Translations under genes and position numbers: made by a program
Part shown: in pieces, positions 49,560 through 62,169 of the stretch
Layout: every line of letters begins with the position of its first letter
Numbering within the stretch: the stretch's first letter is position 1
NCBI RefSeq assembly: GCF_950023065.1
Contig: NC_088680.1
Coordinates: 21,192,559-21,256,558 of the forward strand
Direction: 5' to 3'
Length of the DNA stretch: 64,000 bases
DNA from: Planococcus citri
Lineage: Eukaryota > Arthropoda > Insecta > Hemiptera > Pseudococcidae
Notes under the pieces: generated by a model
Databases searched by the model: none
Told to the model about the DNA's origin: nothing
What the model saw: the letters and a program-made list of their open reading frames with translations, nothing else

Positions 49560-50829
49560 TTTTTTTCGCCTCGCTCCTTTCTTTTTCTCTTCCTTCCTTC
49601 CTTGCTGTAATGTTCTCTCTCCTTCCCCAACATTTTTAGCTGCGACCTTGAAAAAATGAAGAGCAATGAGGAATGTTATAAATTTATTAGTGCTTTTTTT
49701 CCATCGTGCTTATAGTAATGTTTTGGAAAAAAATAATTCATGATGCATAGTACTTGTAAATATTTCAGAAGGGCTAAAAAAGAACGTAGTATAGCTGGTA
49801 TAGGTACTTGAATTATTTAATAGGCAGGTGGGTAGGTGGTAAAAGTTAACGTATCAATTTTCGTTGGAAAAAACGCCAAAATTTGTGCACTGAAATCAAA
49901 CTTTGGTAAAAAAATAAACAAATGTTACAATAAATGGAAAATTACGTTAACTTTCCCTACTATACCTACGTTGAGAATTAGATTTGAAAATACTCTGTAT
50001 GCTTTTGTGCTTCTTCATCGATACGTTCTGACAATCCATCCCCCCTCCTCCCTCCTCCGCATAATGAACCCAGCATGCTTTCTCTACGTACGTAGGTAGG
50101 TAGGTATGTGACGAAAAATCCCTCTCATCAACCCATTTCATAATTTCCTTTTTGAATGAAAATCCTCCATCACCAACAACACCTTTTTCGAAAACCCCTC
50201 TCTCTGCACTCGTATAAAAAAAAATTAAACTCACTAAACGCTCACTCAGCACGAGTGACTAGGCTCAAAAAGCAGCCATTTTTTATTCACCCAACTCACG
50301 AGAACTCGTTGCATAGGCTACATAAAAGCTCATGTTATTCGGTGCATTATTTTTGCACCCTTCAATATACGCGGCTATACATAAGTACGATATATTCTCC
50401 CTCTTCATTTAGTGTGGTGTATGAGTCGAGAGAAAAAAAATGACCCACCAAACAGCGTCGAGCCATGTTGAATTCATTAAAGGGAGTAGATTCGTGACAA
50501 TAGCACTTTAACTCTTTGAATTAAACCCTACATAGTCTTTGTATGATCTTTCGTGAAAATATCTCTTCACCCATTTTTATTTTTACTGCACCACACGAAT
50601 TCAACTGGGCACAAACTGACCATTCAGGTATCAACAGAGTATAAATTATAGTAAAAAGGCACGACTGCGGTAAACGCGACATTACCCCCTTGGTTTCTCG
50701 TGCTTACGTGTTGTACAAGTTGGTATGTACTACTACGAATAATACGAGTACCTAGACTACCTACCTACGTACTACACAATTCAGCCATTTTTTTCACGAA
50801 GCTTTATATACTCTTGCGATGGTTTTATT
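49560..50829. other. Mixed sequence, partly unique
   Basis: The interval includes a pyrimidine stretch (CTTTTTCTCTTCCTTCCTTCC near 49580), a GTAGGTAGGTAGGTAGGTA simple repeat near 50091-50107 and scattered CpG. Open frames at 49836-50443 overlap on opposite strands without recognisable domains. Confidence 0.35.
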
Positions 50830-53050
50830 TTTCATTTTTCCTGTCGTGGGTTTGAGTTGAATTTTTTTTCGTGGAAATGGAATGGTTAGAATTAGAAATT
50901 GTATGTATTTTGCATACTTGGGTATAAACTTTGTGACCTTTTTTATCAGGCTACGTGAAAAAAAGGTCAGCTTTTGCAGTCGTAATGGATTTGCAATTGA
51001 TTTTCCAAATAAAATACTTATAATACTTACATAAATATTTTTTTCTTAAAAAAAAAAAAAAAAATAGGAATGTGATGAAATAACTTGAGATATGAATTCT
51101 TCGAGCATAAGTATTTGCTGATCAGTTTGGGAAAAACATCAATTTTCATGAAGCTCGAAATTTTAAGAATTTAGTTAGGTACTTAAAACAAAACCAAGTT
51201 TATGTAAATATGTATGCACAATGTACATAGCCTAAATGGGACAAATTTTTGAAAAAATGTGTGCTTTATATTAATTATTTATGTATTCAAAGTTACAGAA
51301 GTTCGAATGATAAAAATCAGGGATAGAGCTCAAAGTTGTGATATTATTATAATAAAATTTATAAACGAGTGGAAAATTGAGATTTTAGTTGAGTAAAATT
51401 CACAAAGGTATGAATGCTGAAATTAATTTGGACAGTTTTTATGTTTTTTTTTTGAAAATTTGAAATTTCCAAAATATGACTGGAGGCTCCTAAACGGCTT
51501 GAAACCGTCTCCAAGGTACGAAGTGGAAGTAAATTTCAGATTTATAATTTCCTTGGGTAAAATTTATGAAAATTTCAATTTTCGAAAATCTGGTATAGAG
51601 ACATCAGAACTGCTTAAAACACTTTGAAACTGTTTCCAATCGATTCAAAGGAAGAAAAAGGGTCGAAAATAGAGCACATGCCAATTTACAGCGTACCTAC
51701 TATTTACAAATTTTGATTTCTCTCTCTTTTTTGACCGAAATTTGATTTTCAAAAATTCACCGAAAATCAAAAAATGTACTTTGCACCTAAATGTTTGACT
51801 AGCCTTGAATTTTTGCATGCTCTTCCGATTTAGCTTTGTCGGTTCAAAAATTTTCTTGTCAGTTGGGTTTTCAAAAAAAAAAAAAAAAAAAAAAAAAAAA
51901 TAGGCTTTTAGAATCTCAATTCCAGCTCCTCTAATCCACTAATTCTTGGACCTTTCTCCAAGTTTTGAATTTATCAAGTACTTAGAAATTACTGACGAAA
52001 ATAAATTTTGGAAAGTGAATGCCTCTCACCCAAAAATGTCAAAAATTTGATTCCTCTTCTAAATTCATCCTGTTCCCGTCATTTTAATTTTTTCAATTGT
52101 TCTGAAGCATTCCTCTAAATTTTAATTTCTTTTTATGTATTTTTATACCATTCTGTAGAAAACTGAAAATGATGAAAAATTAATTTGAACAGCTAACTTG
52201 CTTAGGTAATTCCAATGTGGCTTTTGAAGCAATTTTTCAACATTTTCAACAGTCAGCTCACTCTAGCGCCTCCACTTGAGATTATTTTTTTCTAAAAATT
52301 TTCAAATCTATCCGGAACAGGCTTGATTCTTAAATTTTTGATGCTCAACAAAATTTGGAAATATTTCAACAAAATACTTTCCTGCTTTCTGACTGAAATT
52401 TGCTGAAATTGAAGTCGATTTCTTAATGATCCAGTCCTTCATTTTTTACAAAAATTCATTTCAAATTAACTTTTTTTCTAATTCATTCCTCGAAGGAACC
52501 AAATTTCGGATTTCGTGGTACATGAAATCTGAAATAGGAGGGGAAGGGGTGCTTGAAAATACTGTAAATTTTGGAAAGGATTTTTTTGAAGGGGGAGGAG
52601 GGTTTGAGTAGCATTTTGCCAAAAGTCATTTGAAAAATTTTAAAGAAACGTTGCCTTTTGATTTCGGAATTTTTATATATATATTTTTTTAAATTGAAAG
52701 CTCCTTGCTTTGAATGCTCCAGAATTGATCGAAGAAATTGAAATATAATAAGACTAGGAAGGGAGAAGAGTAAATAAGGGCGTGAGAGTCAGAATTTGAA
52801 GTTCTATTTCAATGTGTTGATTATTGTTTTTTAGAATTTGAGATGTCTGCAATTTTGTAGCAAGATCATTTTCATCTTTTTGAAAAGGGAAGTGAGTAGG
52901 ATAAAATCTTGGACCCGGATAACAACTCCCCAGCGTTTCACTTGGAACATGACAAAAATTGGTTGCATTGACAAATTTGATGACAGTTAAAACAAAGTGC
53001 CAAATCTTGATCAAGGGATGCCAAATTTAATCATCTTTCATTATTGACCG
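50830..53050. repeat. Repeat-derived AT-rich DNA with a poly(A) run
   Basis: A run of 17 A lies at 51048-51064 and one of 28 A at 51873-51900. Diverged phrases such as GACTGGAGGCTCCTAAACGG (about 51480) and GAACTGCTTAAAACACTTTG (about 51608) suggest remnants of one repeat. Purine blocks (GGGGGAGGAGGG near 52590) are frequent. No gene seen. Confidence 0.4.
51873..51900. repeat. Homopolymer run of 28 A
   Basis: This is the longest A run in the window and could be the poly(A) tail of a plus-strand retroposed insertion. No coding sequence is recognised upstream. Confidence 0.95.
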
Positions 53051-54079
53051 AAAATGTACTCGAAACATTTGGACTTTGGTAAAGTGATCAGCATTTGACA
53101 CCCATAGATCTATATAGCTCTTCCCCCCCCCAAGCAATATATGGAGAAAGGAGAATCCATCTATACCTTCTTGATGTATAGTGGTAAATATCATCCTTCA
53201 ATTGATATTCCATGGTCAATTTTAATTCACCCTTTTCCTCATTCAAAACTGTATTTAATCTCGTACCTATATCATCTTTTGCATTACCAGGAAAATGCAC
53301 ACAAAATGGTCTAATCTTCTCTTTCATCATCTCTCATGCACACCTCGCTACAGGTAATTACATTATGCATCCAAACTCGAGAAACAATTTTCCTATTTTA
53401 CCCATGAACTGCAACCTGTCAGAAGCTAGTTAACCGCTATATTGATGTTTTCAACAGTATACGACGAGATTCATCCTTGCGTTAAAATAATAATAAAAGA
53501 AGTAAAAATTAAAAAAAAAAAATGTTGGCATGGTTATGTATTATCTATGCAAGTGTATTGTGAGGTGTATGATATATCTACATTGGTTTTACTACGTCGT
53601 CGTCGTCGTCTTGCATTGTAATACTCGAGTGTTGTAGAGTAGTGGTACAGTATACGGTCAGGTAAATTATAATATCCATGGAAAAAGGTAGACACGATTT
53701 CCATATTAGCTAAATTCAAGGGTATGGTATCTGATTCTCGGTAATTACAATTCCATTATTCGTCTAGTCGTACGTATATATACGTATGTGCGTTCGTTGG
53801 AGTGAATTACTAGTGTAGGTATGTGAGCGCAGAGACAATTATACAGCTGGTAAATTTAATCTGGAAATTTATAAATTCATATTACGCGTATCGTACTCGT
53901 ATAATATGTTGCCATTGGTAAAGGCTGAAATTTTTAACTAACCTCGGACTCGTAACTCGTAGGTGCCTATATATGTGTTAGATAAATTAACATTTTCTGT
54001 TTCTCATCTCAAAGACACATCATCATATGATACGCGGAGATTTTTTATTCCTTCTACAAATAGCATATTTTCCAGTACG
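53051..54079. promoter_or_regulatory. Repeat-poor island, candidate regulatory DNA
   Basis: Unique-looking sequence carries a C run at 53124-53131, a GTCGTCGTCGTCGTC microsatellite at about 53595-53611 and many TACGTA words near 53770. Antiparallel open frames at 53088-53330 and 53212-53433 overlap and lack domains. A regulatory role is inferred only. Confidence 0.3.
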
Positions 54080-54870
54080 AGTATATAGAAACTAATTAAA
54101 AACTAATCTCTGAACCGGAACGATTTGTGGTACGGGGTAGCGATGCATGTTAAAATTCAATCCTCCTTCTTGAGATTGACTCGGTTGAAAAATTCATTTT
54201 ATAAAATCCCACGTGCAGGGTACCTTCGAGTACACTTCGAGGTACCCATCTTTACAAGCACAAGGCATCACTGCAGCAGTGTAGCTTATAATGGCGTGCC
54301 ACTGTAGCGATGATGGTGTAATTGGAAACGGTGCAGTTCACGAATCTGTATACAGATATCCTGTGGCATTTTATGCTCTTATTGGGCCTATGATGAAGTG
54401 TTATGGCTGATGTGCGAAAGTGTAATTTCAAACTATTGGAATCAGCTGCTGTAAAAGATCTGCCAACTATACATAAATGATTGTCCCAATTTCAAGCAGG
54501 GTAGATAAGATCGAAAAAGACACTGGCTAATTCGGTTGGTGGTATCCTTCCGTGTGGCAGGATCTCATCATTGGTGTGCGTACCATTCGACTTGGGATAC
54601 TAATTGGAAATCCGCACTCATTTGTAATACCTGCCGCTGCTCATTGCGATGGCAAATGTGCTCCATAATTTTATCATTCTCCAGCGTGAAATCGTAATAA
54701 AACTGATTATAAATCGGATGGAAAGATGAATGAACCATCTTGAGCATTTTAAGCCGCTGCAGGCGTATACGAGGTGGCGTTATTCGAGTATAGGGCGTAG
54801 CCCAGTCTCGGGCTTTTTTCTTAATTGATCCGCGAGCTGGTGGCTGGTTTATGTATTTTTTTTTCTATGA
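54080..54870. other. GC-elevated segment with open frames on both strands, unidentified
   Basis: This segment is clearly less AT-rich than its surroundings and stop-poor on both strands. On minus an open stretch runs from a stop near 54865 to 54568; from the ATG at 54747 it would encode 59 residues including DFTLENDKIMEHICHRNEQR, with a GTATTA donor-like sequence after the codon for the last Q. A second minus frame is open for about 77 codons lower down, and a plus frame at about 54283-54408 encodes about 40 residues from ATG. I do not recognise any of them. It may be a decayed coding insertion, an exon, or unusual non-coding DNA. Confidence 0.35.
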
Positions 54871-56454
54871 GGGCTTCCGACTTGACTACTCATCGATTTC
54901 CGGTTCGTTTTGATCTTATTAAGATTGCTGAGAGTTATTTAATCGAGTTGCTGAAGTTGCTTGGAAAAAGGTCGCGATGGAAAATTCTTTATTTTCACAT
55001 TCGAATCAATTTCAAAGGGAAATATTCGAAGTGAATATTGGTATATGTTTGAGATGTTTTTTGAAATGTAAAAAATCAATATTTTGGGTAATTAAGTGGA
55101 AGGAGAGGGGAGGGGGAGAAAGGTTTCAAATCATGAATATTGAATGTATTAGTATACTTACTTACTTGTCGACACTTGTACTTATACAAGTAGGTACTTC
55201 TGGGTCATAAAAATTATAAGAAATTGAATAACGCTGAAAAAAACTAGTTTTTTTTTCATTTAAAATTCATGCTTATTGATTGAAGTTAATGTGTTTCAAA
55301 AAGTTTTTTCCAACTGTCCTAGTAGATACAAATTACGAATAGAAAAGAAAAAATTGAAATAATGCATTTATGTTTTGTATTAATTTAATGTTTTTTTTCT
55401 GAGTTAATTGCTTTGAATTGTATTTTTTTTTTTTCACTTTTCGTGATTAATTACTCGATATTAAATGAGGTCAGGATATCGTCACAATTTTTAAAACTTT
55501 TGCTAGAAATAAATTGTATAATAAGTAATACTCGATATTAGGTACTTCAAGGTACGAATATTTTCTCGTATTTGAAAGAGAATTTCGATCACCTAATTAC
55601 TATTTGATAGATTTTAAAATTTGTTGAGAGAGCAATTTGAGGAAAAATAATTTTCATTTAAGTATGCACTATCTAGAGCACCTACTTTGATAATATTTAA
55701 TGTAGAAAATAACAGCTAGATAGATAATGAGTTCTGAATGGAAGATGAAATTTGTTGAGTGTAGCGTCAAATGTTTACTTCGTTGTCATGAAAATTGCTG
55801 AAAATCACTTAAACCTTATAGTTACCTAAACTAATTAAAAAATTAAAAAAAATATTAATCAATGAAATTTCAAAACATTAAAAGTGTTTATTAATTTAAT
55901 GTTTATTCAAGATAATTTTTTTGGGGACTTCAGAAGTTTTAACGCCAGTAGAGGGAGAGGAGGGGAGTAAATTCTGTGTACTTTGGATCTATTTTAGCTC
56001 TTGATGGCTTTGGATGAAATACTGAAAACTTTTGAAATGATTTGTAAATTGAACTCCATTTTTCGTCTACTTCTTGATAAATTTTAGATACCTAACCTAC
56101 CTAATAATATTTCAATCATGCATATTATTGTTTCCAGTTATTGGAATGACTTTCAGTATCACTCATTGCTAGAGAAAGTTGTTGAATTAGGTAAATTTAT
56201 AAATTTCTTACTTTCCTGATACAATTTTGAAGTTAAAAAAATATGAGATTGGGTATAGATTCCGAGGAGTAAATTCATTTTTTTTTCAAATGAATAAAAT
56301 AGGTAACATTCAAACTCGGCGATCTAGAATTAATGAAAATCAAAACATGGTACTTGGTACAATATTTTCATAATTTTTTGAATTTTTTCGAAATTTGAAA
56401 TGGGGGGGGGGGGTATTGATTGGTCATGTCAAAGTAATAAGGCAATGCTTGAAA
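54871..56454. repeat. AT-rich, mostly repeat-derived DNA
   Basis: A purine block (GGAGAGGGGAGGGGGAG near 55100) and a run of about 12 G at 56402-56413 occur here. Open frames at 54825-55034 and 54977-55210 lack domains. No gene seen. Confidence 0.4.
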
Positions 56455-56860
56455 ATTGAACAATTGACCACATTTAAGGGCGGAGTGGGCAGAAGGCTCA
56501 GAAAAGTTAATGGATCGAAAAAATAAGCCGATATTTGAACTCAGAGCCTAAAAATGTCCAAAGATTTATATGTTCACTTCATTTTTGAAACTATTTCAAA
56601 TTTGGGCCTAAATTTGGGAAGAGTGAGGAGAAGGTTCAGAGAAATTGGATCAAAAATATGAGCCGATAGAAATTTTTTCAAATTGGGACCTGAATTTGGG
56701 AAGAGTGGGAAGAAGGCTCAGAGAAATTGGATCGAAAAAATGAGTCGATATTCGAATTCGCAGTCTTGAAGTTTCTAACAATAATTTACATTTCACTTCA
56801 TTTTTAAAATTTTTTCAGATTTGGACCTAAATTGGTGTCATTAAGGCCTATTAGGAGTAT
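56455..56860. repeat. Degenerate tandem repeat, three units
   Basis: The phrase GGAAGAGTG(A/G)GGAGAAGG or a close variant occurs at about 56481, 56617 and 56699. Each time it is followed by CTCAGA(G)AA, then GGATCGAAAAAAT(A/G)AG(C/T)CGATA and a TTTGGGCCTAAATT-like segment. Spacing is irregular (about 136 and 82 bp), so parts of units have been lost or gained. Confidence 0.75.
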
Positions 56861-58779
56861 TGAAATCCCTTGACTTGCCCCGAAGAAGATGAAAATATGT
56901 CTTCACACTGATTTTTTTCAAATTACTCGTAGTTAAATAAGTTCGAAATCAAGTTTTTCAAATTTTAAATTACTGATTTTATTTTAGTAGGTATACTTAA
57001 TGTAGGTATGTACTTGAAAACTCCAGGAACAGATTAGTTCCAAATTTATCCAGTCTTTAAGATCTGAGATGACAGATTTTTGGAGTTTATAGTAAGAAAA
57101 AATACAGATTAGTGAACATTGTGAACCTCCCTCATCTCTTCCTCCTAAGATTTGCAAAGAAAAATAAGAAAAATCAATGAATGAAAAACATTTTACCATG
57201 TAAAATAGAATTGCTTGCCAAAATTACTACTGGAAAATCAGTTTTCTAAAAAAAAGAAAAAAATACAAAAGTACATAATCATCAATGTTCACTATTCACA
57301 ATATTAATTTTTTTTTAGTGTTTCTCTGAATTTTGGTGAACAGAAATATTCGGTGAATTTCAGTAATTTTTTTCTCTCGTTCTAGATTGGAAAAAACCTA
57401 CCAACAAAAAGTCAATAGGTACCTACTTATGCCACATTTTTTTTATTAACAAGAATTTTGAGTCATGGTCAGTCTGATTTTATTTTTATTCTTAATTTTT
57501 GTTTCGTAGTTTTTCAATATTTTAATATCTGATTGCATGTTTTCAAACTTTTGCTTCTTTGTTTATTTTCAATTTACACTACTTCATTATCTAATCTTTA
57601 TTGAGAAAAGTTCATTTGTTTATTGATTAGAAAGTGAATCTTTGATATTTCAAAGGCATTCCCATTCATATATGATTCAACAAAAGGTCTTTTTCTGCTG
57701 AAAATTTGCTGTCATTTCATTAGAAATGTCATTCATTTGTTCCGAAAACTCCCAAAATACAATCTCAGCTCGCTAAGCCTTTCAAAAAAATCTGCTGCTC
57801 TTCAAAATTGCCACGTTTTATTTTTTTCAAAAATTAAATAATTTTAGTTTTCAAAATTTTCGACGAACATTTAATTCGAGGCTGAGAGAATCAACTGGGA
57901 ATACCTTATCGAAAAAAAAGGGAAAAGATAAGGGGGTTGGTGTTGACTTTTTAAAAATTTTTAATCATTTTTGTGTTGGGAATCGAATTTATAAACCAGT
58001 ACTCTGTACTCTTTCATTCGTTTCCCTACCCAAAATTAAATTCCTTTCCATAAACAATATGGAAATTAATTAGGAAACTTATTTATGAACATTTCTTTGG
58101 AGATTTTGATGAAAAGTGGCCCAGTTCAATTATGGTTTGGATTTTGAAACTGAAAATTACAAAAAAGATGGAAATTTTGGCACTACCCTGACTACCCTGA
58201 GCGTTGAAAATAAAATAATACTTTTATTGTCTCTTTCAATTTTGATGATTGGCAAAATATTGATGCAACATTTTTTGAATATTCAAATTTGAGGAATCCA
58301 AAATTTTCTTTACAAGTCTCTTAAAAATAAAAATTTTTGCATTTCACAGTTTTTAAAAATTTTCAACGTATCAAGTATATGCTTGTTCTATTGTTGGCCT
58401 TGAAACTTAAAATTGGCAGCTAAAATTTATCCCCTCTCCCCTTCCCCATATAGCTTCCCCTTTCATCTCAATTCTTATTGCATAATATGAAGTAAAAGGT
58501 ATAGTGAATTATTTCTTTTGAATTGCGTGTGATTTTTTTTATTATCAAAAAATAAAATTTGAAAAATTTTTGTTTTTCAAAATTAATTTTTTTTCCTGTA
58601 TAAAAACCCAATTTTGATCAATTTTAAAGACTTTTTGCTATGTAATCAAGTTTTAATCTAAATTAAGAGTCTGATTTTAAAGTCTTGTATAAGATGTCAT
58701 TACTCAAGATAAGAAAGAGCACAAAAGCAGACCTTTATTATTTATCGACCTTTTCAGTTTCCTTGAAGGATTTGCCATC
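56861..58779. repeat. AT-rich, mostly repeat-derived DNA
   Basis: The sequence is largely AT-rich without readable structure. The open frame at 56984-57199 (minus) lacks any domain. C-rich text (CCCCTCTCCCCTTCCCC near 58430) matches the style of other repeat blocks. Confidence 0.4.
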
Positions 58780-60420
58780 AAATATTTGGTAAAATTGAAA
58801 GGTTTCTCGAGTTCGGCAGTATGAAAGTATTTTGAACTAATTTTTCAATTACGTCGAATAAAGTCTTTCAAACGTATACACTCAATTTATTTTTCCCGCC
58901 AAAATATCGAAATAGTAAACCAGTTATTGCGAATGAAATTATATAACAATCCCTTCCACAACGTTATCCACAACAGGTACTCGGACAAAAATGATCAATA
59001 TTTTCATTTTGATCACACCCAATGTTTTTGTACATACCTATCAATCGAGTCTCCATTTTGTTCTCGGCGAAACCGAATAAAATACCTGAAACCAGTTTGA
59101 AAACGAAACTACATCAGCATATCTATCTACTTACCATTACTATGCGATGAATTGAAAAACCGATTAAGTAAACGTACCCATACAACTCACGATGAGATTC
59201 GAATCGAGAATTGAAAAATGCAAAATAGGAAAAAAGGGAGCGAAGCGAATCGTATGACATATAGGAACCCGGTTACCTTATTCTTTTTTTCTCGATATGC
59301 GAGTATTGGCTGATAATTAGTACCCTTCAAGGTTTCCCCCTCAAAAAAAATCTTGGCTCTTCGTTTCTCCGCGGGCATATTCAATGCGTTCATTCGTCAT
59401 AATATTATACGGTTGGCTATTTCGATCAATTTTTCATAGTAATTAGATGTTTTTTTGCGTTGGGTCGCGGTAAAGGAGGTGTGTTTGGTAAAATTTTTCT
59501 CAGAGATGCCATTAAATTGGTATATGAGATGGAAAGATGGAGCGCTTCTGAAAATTATTATACCGTGGCAAGTTGGATGGAAGTTGGGTAGAAACAGAAA
59601 CGCGCTGCGCGCTTTATATATACGTACAACTATTTCGACATCGACATCGACATCCCGTCACGACAAGTTGAAGTAACTTTTCTGCTGTTAGAGTTCCATG
59701 TCACGTAATTGTTCCTTTTATTAGAATTAACTCGACGAATAATCGACAACCGCGCCGTTCTTCATTTACATACAGCGGCGCCCCCAAATATATATTTCTT
59801 CGGAATAAATTAAACGAAAGAGCGAAATACGCCGAAGTCTGTACGTCTCTACGTACGTATACCCTCGCACGAATACGTCGAATTTGAAATGAAAATCCTC
59901 ATCCAAAGGGGAAAAATTACGTACAAAGAACCACGTGCATCATCATGTGCAGCCTGTATAAGAAAATCTACTCGATTACGAGGTCCTGGAGATTGACGAG
60001 AAGCGTGCCAGGGGTTCGATTAAAAAAAAAATAATATGGAAAATCTACTAAACGATATGACAAATTATGTGATTAAGCCGAGCCGGTCGTGCTTATAAGA
60101 GTAGGTATCCGTGAAATAATTAAATATCGCGTCAAAACAGTAATTATCGGTTTTCGGGTGCTTATTATCGTGTCAATAATCAACAAACGATTTTTATCGG
60201 CATTCCATCATATTTCTGGCTGTGTAGCGTATACTTTAATGCGTGCCATCGGTGAATCGATTTTATAGGAAATTAATTACCACTTGTGGAGTGTTGACTC
60301 AAGTACCTCTAACTGCCTATTTTTTCCGCGCGCTGTTCTTTTCTTTGGTGTTGTTTTTTTTCTACCTGTAATGGTTTGGTTTAATGGACGAGTTTTCGGG
60401 GAGATTTTATGAGCTTATAC
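58780..60420. promoter_or_regulatory. CpG-bearing, repeat-poor island with homeodomain-type words
   Basis: CpG is frequent (CAGCGGCGCCCCC near 59773, CCGAGCCGGTCGTGC near 60078). Homeodomain and GATA-like words cluster at 60100-60290: GTGAAATAATTAAATATCGC, CAGTAATTATCGG, TTTTTATCGGC and GAAATTAATTACC. A (TCGACA)n-like stretch lies at about 59636-59654. No exon is recognised. This is a candidate distal enhancer by inference. Confidence 0.35.
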
Positions 60421-61489
60421 GTTGACGAGAGTCGAGAGAAAAATTTTTTCAAAATTTGATGTAGGTGTGGTTTGATGGTCTGAAGTTGGGCACCTACATA
60501 ATTGTTTAATTTTTCGCAAATTGATACAAATGTGGTGTTTTTTTCAATATATTTTAAAGTTGCGGTTGAAAATGAGTGAATGACCTCACAGTGGTTTATT
60601 TTGAAGATTTTTTCGGATCCCTTGTTGAGACTATACGAGTAAACTTCAGAATGGTTTTCATTCAGAAGTTTCACTTTTTTGCTTTCTCACTCCCTCGAGT
60701 TCTTGCATTTAATTTAATGAGAAAGTAATTCCCTATTTTTTAATGTTCCTGCAGTAAGTTCGAAGAAGGTTGTGCCGAGCTCCCTTTTATGGTTCAAAAA
60801 AAAAAATGAGCGAAATTGTTGACTCAGCAGCACATGCGATTCTATTGTGTTAATTGTAATCTAATAGAAATGTGATTAGATTTTCAAATTTCATCCGTCT
60901 TTACCCAGGGTATCAAAAGGTCCTTGAAAACAAACTGCATGTCAATGCTCAATATTTGCTTGTATCGAGTTTATTAGGGATTCTTTTATTTATGCATTAT
61001 TATGAAAACTTGTTCAATTTTTTTTCACCCCACCTTTGCCCTTAGTCTTTGTTTTTTATGAAAAATCATACTTACAGGTTCAAGTTGTCTTAAGAAGCCC
61101 ACTAAGTTGAAAAAAAAAATGAAAATGGAATTTATTATTGAAGATTGTCTACTTCTACGTCCTTCGTCAAAATTCTTTGAAATAATTCCCATTTGAAGAA
61201 AAAACCTCCCCCGGCACAACAAGCCATTTTTATCCATTTGGAGCCTCCCAAAGTTTATCATAGTGCTGAGGGTAAAATTGACAGAAAAGTATCTTCGTCT
61301 GCAAAAGGCTCATATTTGCAAAAAAAAAAAACAACTGAAAAATACGCGTTTTCGTATTTTTTTTTTGTTTGTTGCAAAATTATGCAAAATATGCGAAAAA
61401 TGTACAGAACAAAAAATGTTGAACGTCGAATTTCACTCTAGAAAACGTGTTCAAATGGTTGTCAAAACACTCATCTACTGAGCTAAGCG
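60421..61489. other. AT-rich sequence, no gene recognised
   Basis: Open frames at 60381-60674 (minus), 61025-61261 (minus) and 61193-61481 (plus, two frames) have no recognisable domain. The last two overlap each other. Nothing else is visible. Confidence 0.4.
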
Positions 61490-61699
61490 TGCGCACACAC
61501 TGAGTCTTTGCAGCAAGAAAAATCGCTACTTCAAACTTGTCAAAAATTCCTGCTTTTGCCAAAATTATCAAAAAAGTTTCATTTTTGTCAAAATTATAAA
61601 AAAATCCCAACTTTTGTCGAAATTGTCAAAGAAGCACCTACTGTTTTTGCTCCTAATTGTCGTTGAAAAATACATTTTTTTTCTGACGTTATCAAAAAA

Positions 61700-61833
61700 C
61701 AGGGTGTTCCACAAGCCTGGAAAGCCTGGGAAACCTGGAAAAGTCAGGGAATTTGGTCGGTCTGGGAAAGTCAGGGAAAAGTCAGGTAATTTTGGAAATT
61801 TACAGCATTTTTTACTTAAAAGTCAGGGAATTT
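61700..61833. repeat. AAGTCAGGGAA repeat block
   Basis: After GGGTGTTCCACAAGCCTGG the word AAGTCAGGGAA or a near copy occurs four to five times, preceded by three AAGCCTGG/AACCTGG units. Part of it reads as a Gly-Lys-rich peptide on plus by chance of the repeat. Confidence 0.7.
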
Positions 61834-62169
61834 TGTAAAAAGTTACTTCAAACAGATTTTTCCATTTTTCATAATTGAAAAAATTCACCTTCGCTTTGCT
61901 CAGGCAATTTTTTTGCTGGTCGATTTTGTCATGAATTGCCAAATTCCTAGAAAGTCTTGTTTTTTCCAAAAATTGTTGAAGTTTTGCATTTTATCAACTT
62001 ATGAGTTATGAGTATCATTAATAAATCTCGCTCTTTAGCGCTAAAATGTTTCGCTTTTTTGATAAAAATTGTTAAGAAGCCCTGCCTTTTACTGAAATTA
62101 TTGTATGAAGTCTTGCGTTTAGCCTAAATTGTCAAGGATTTTTTTTTTGCAAAAAAGATGCTAAGAATT

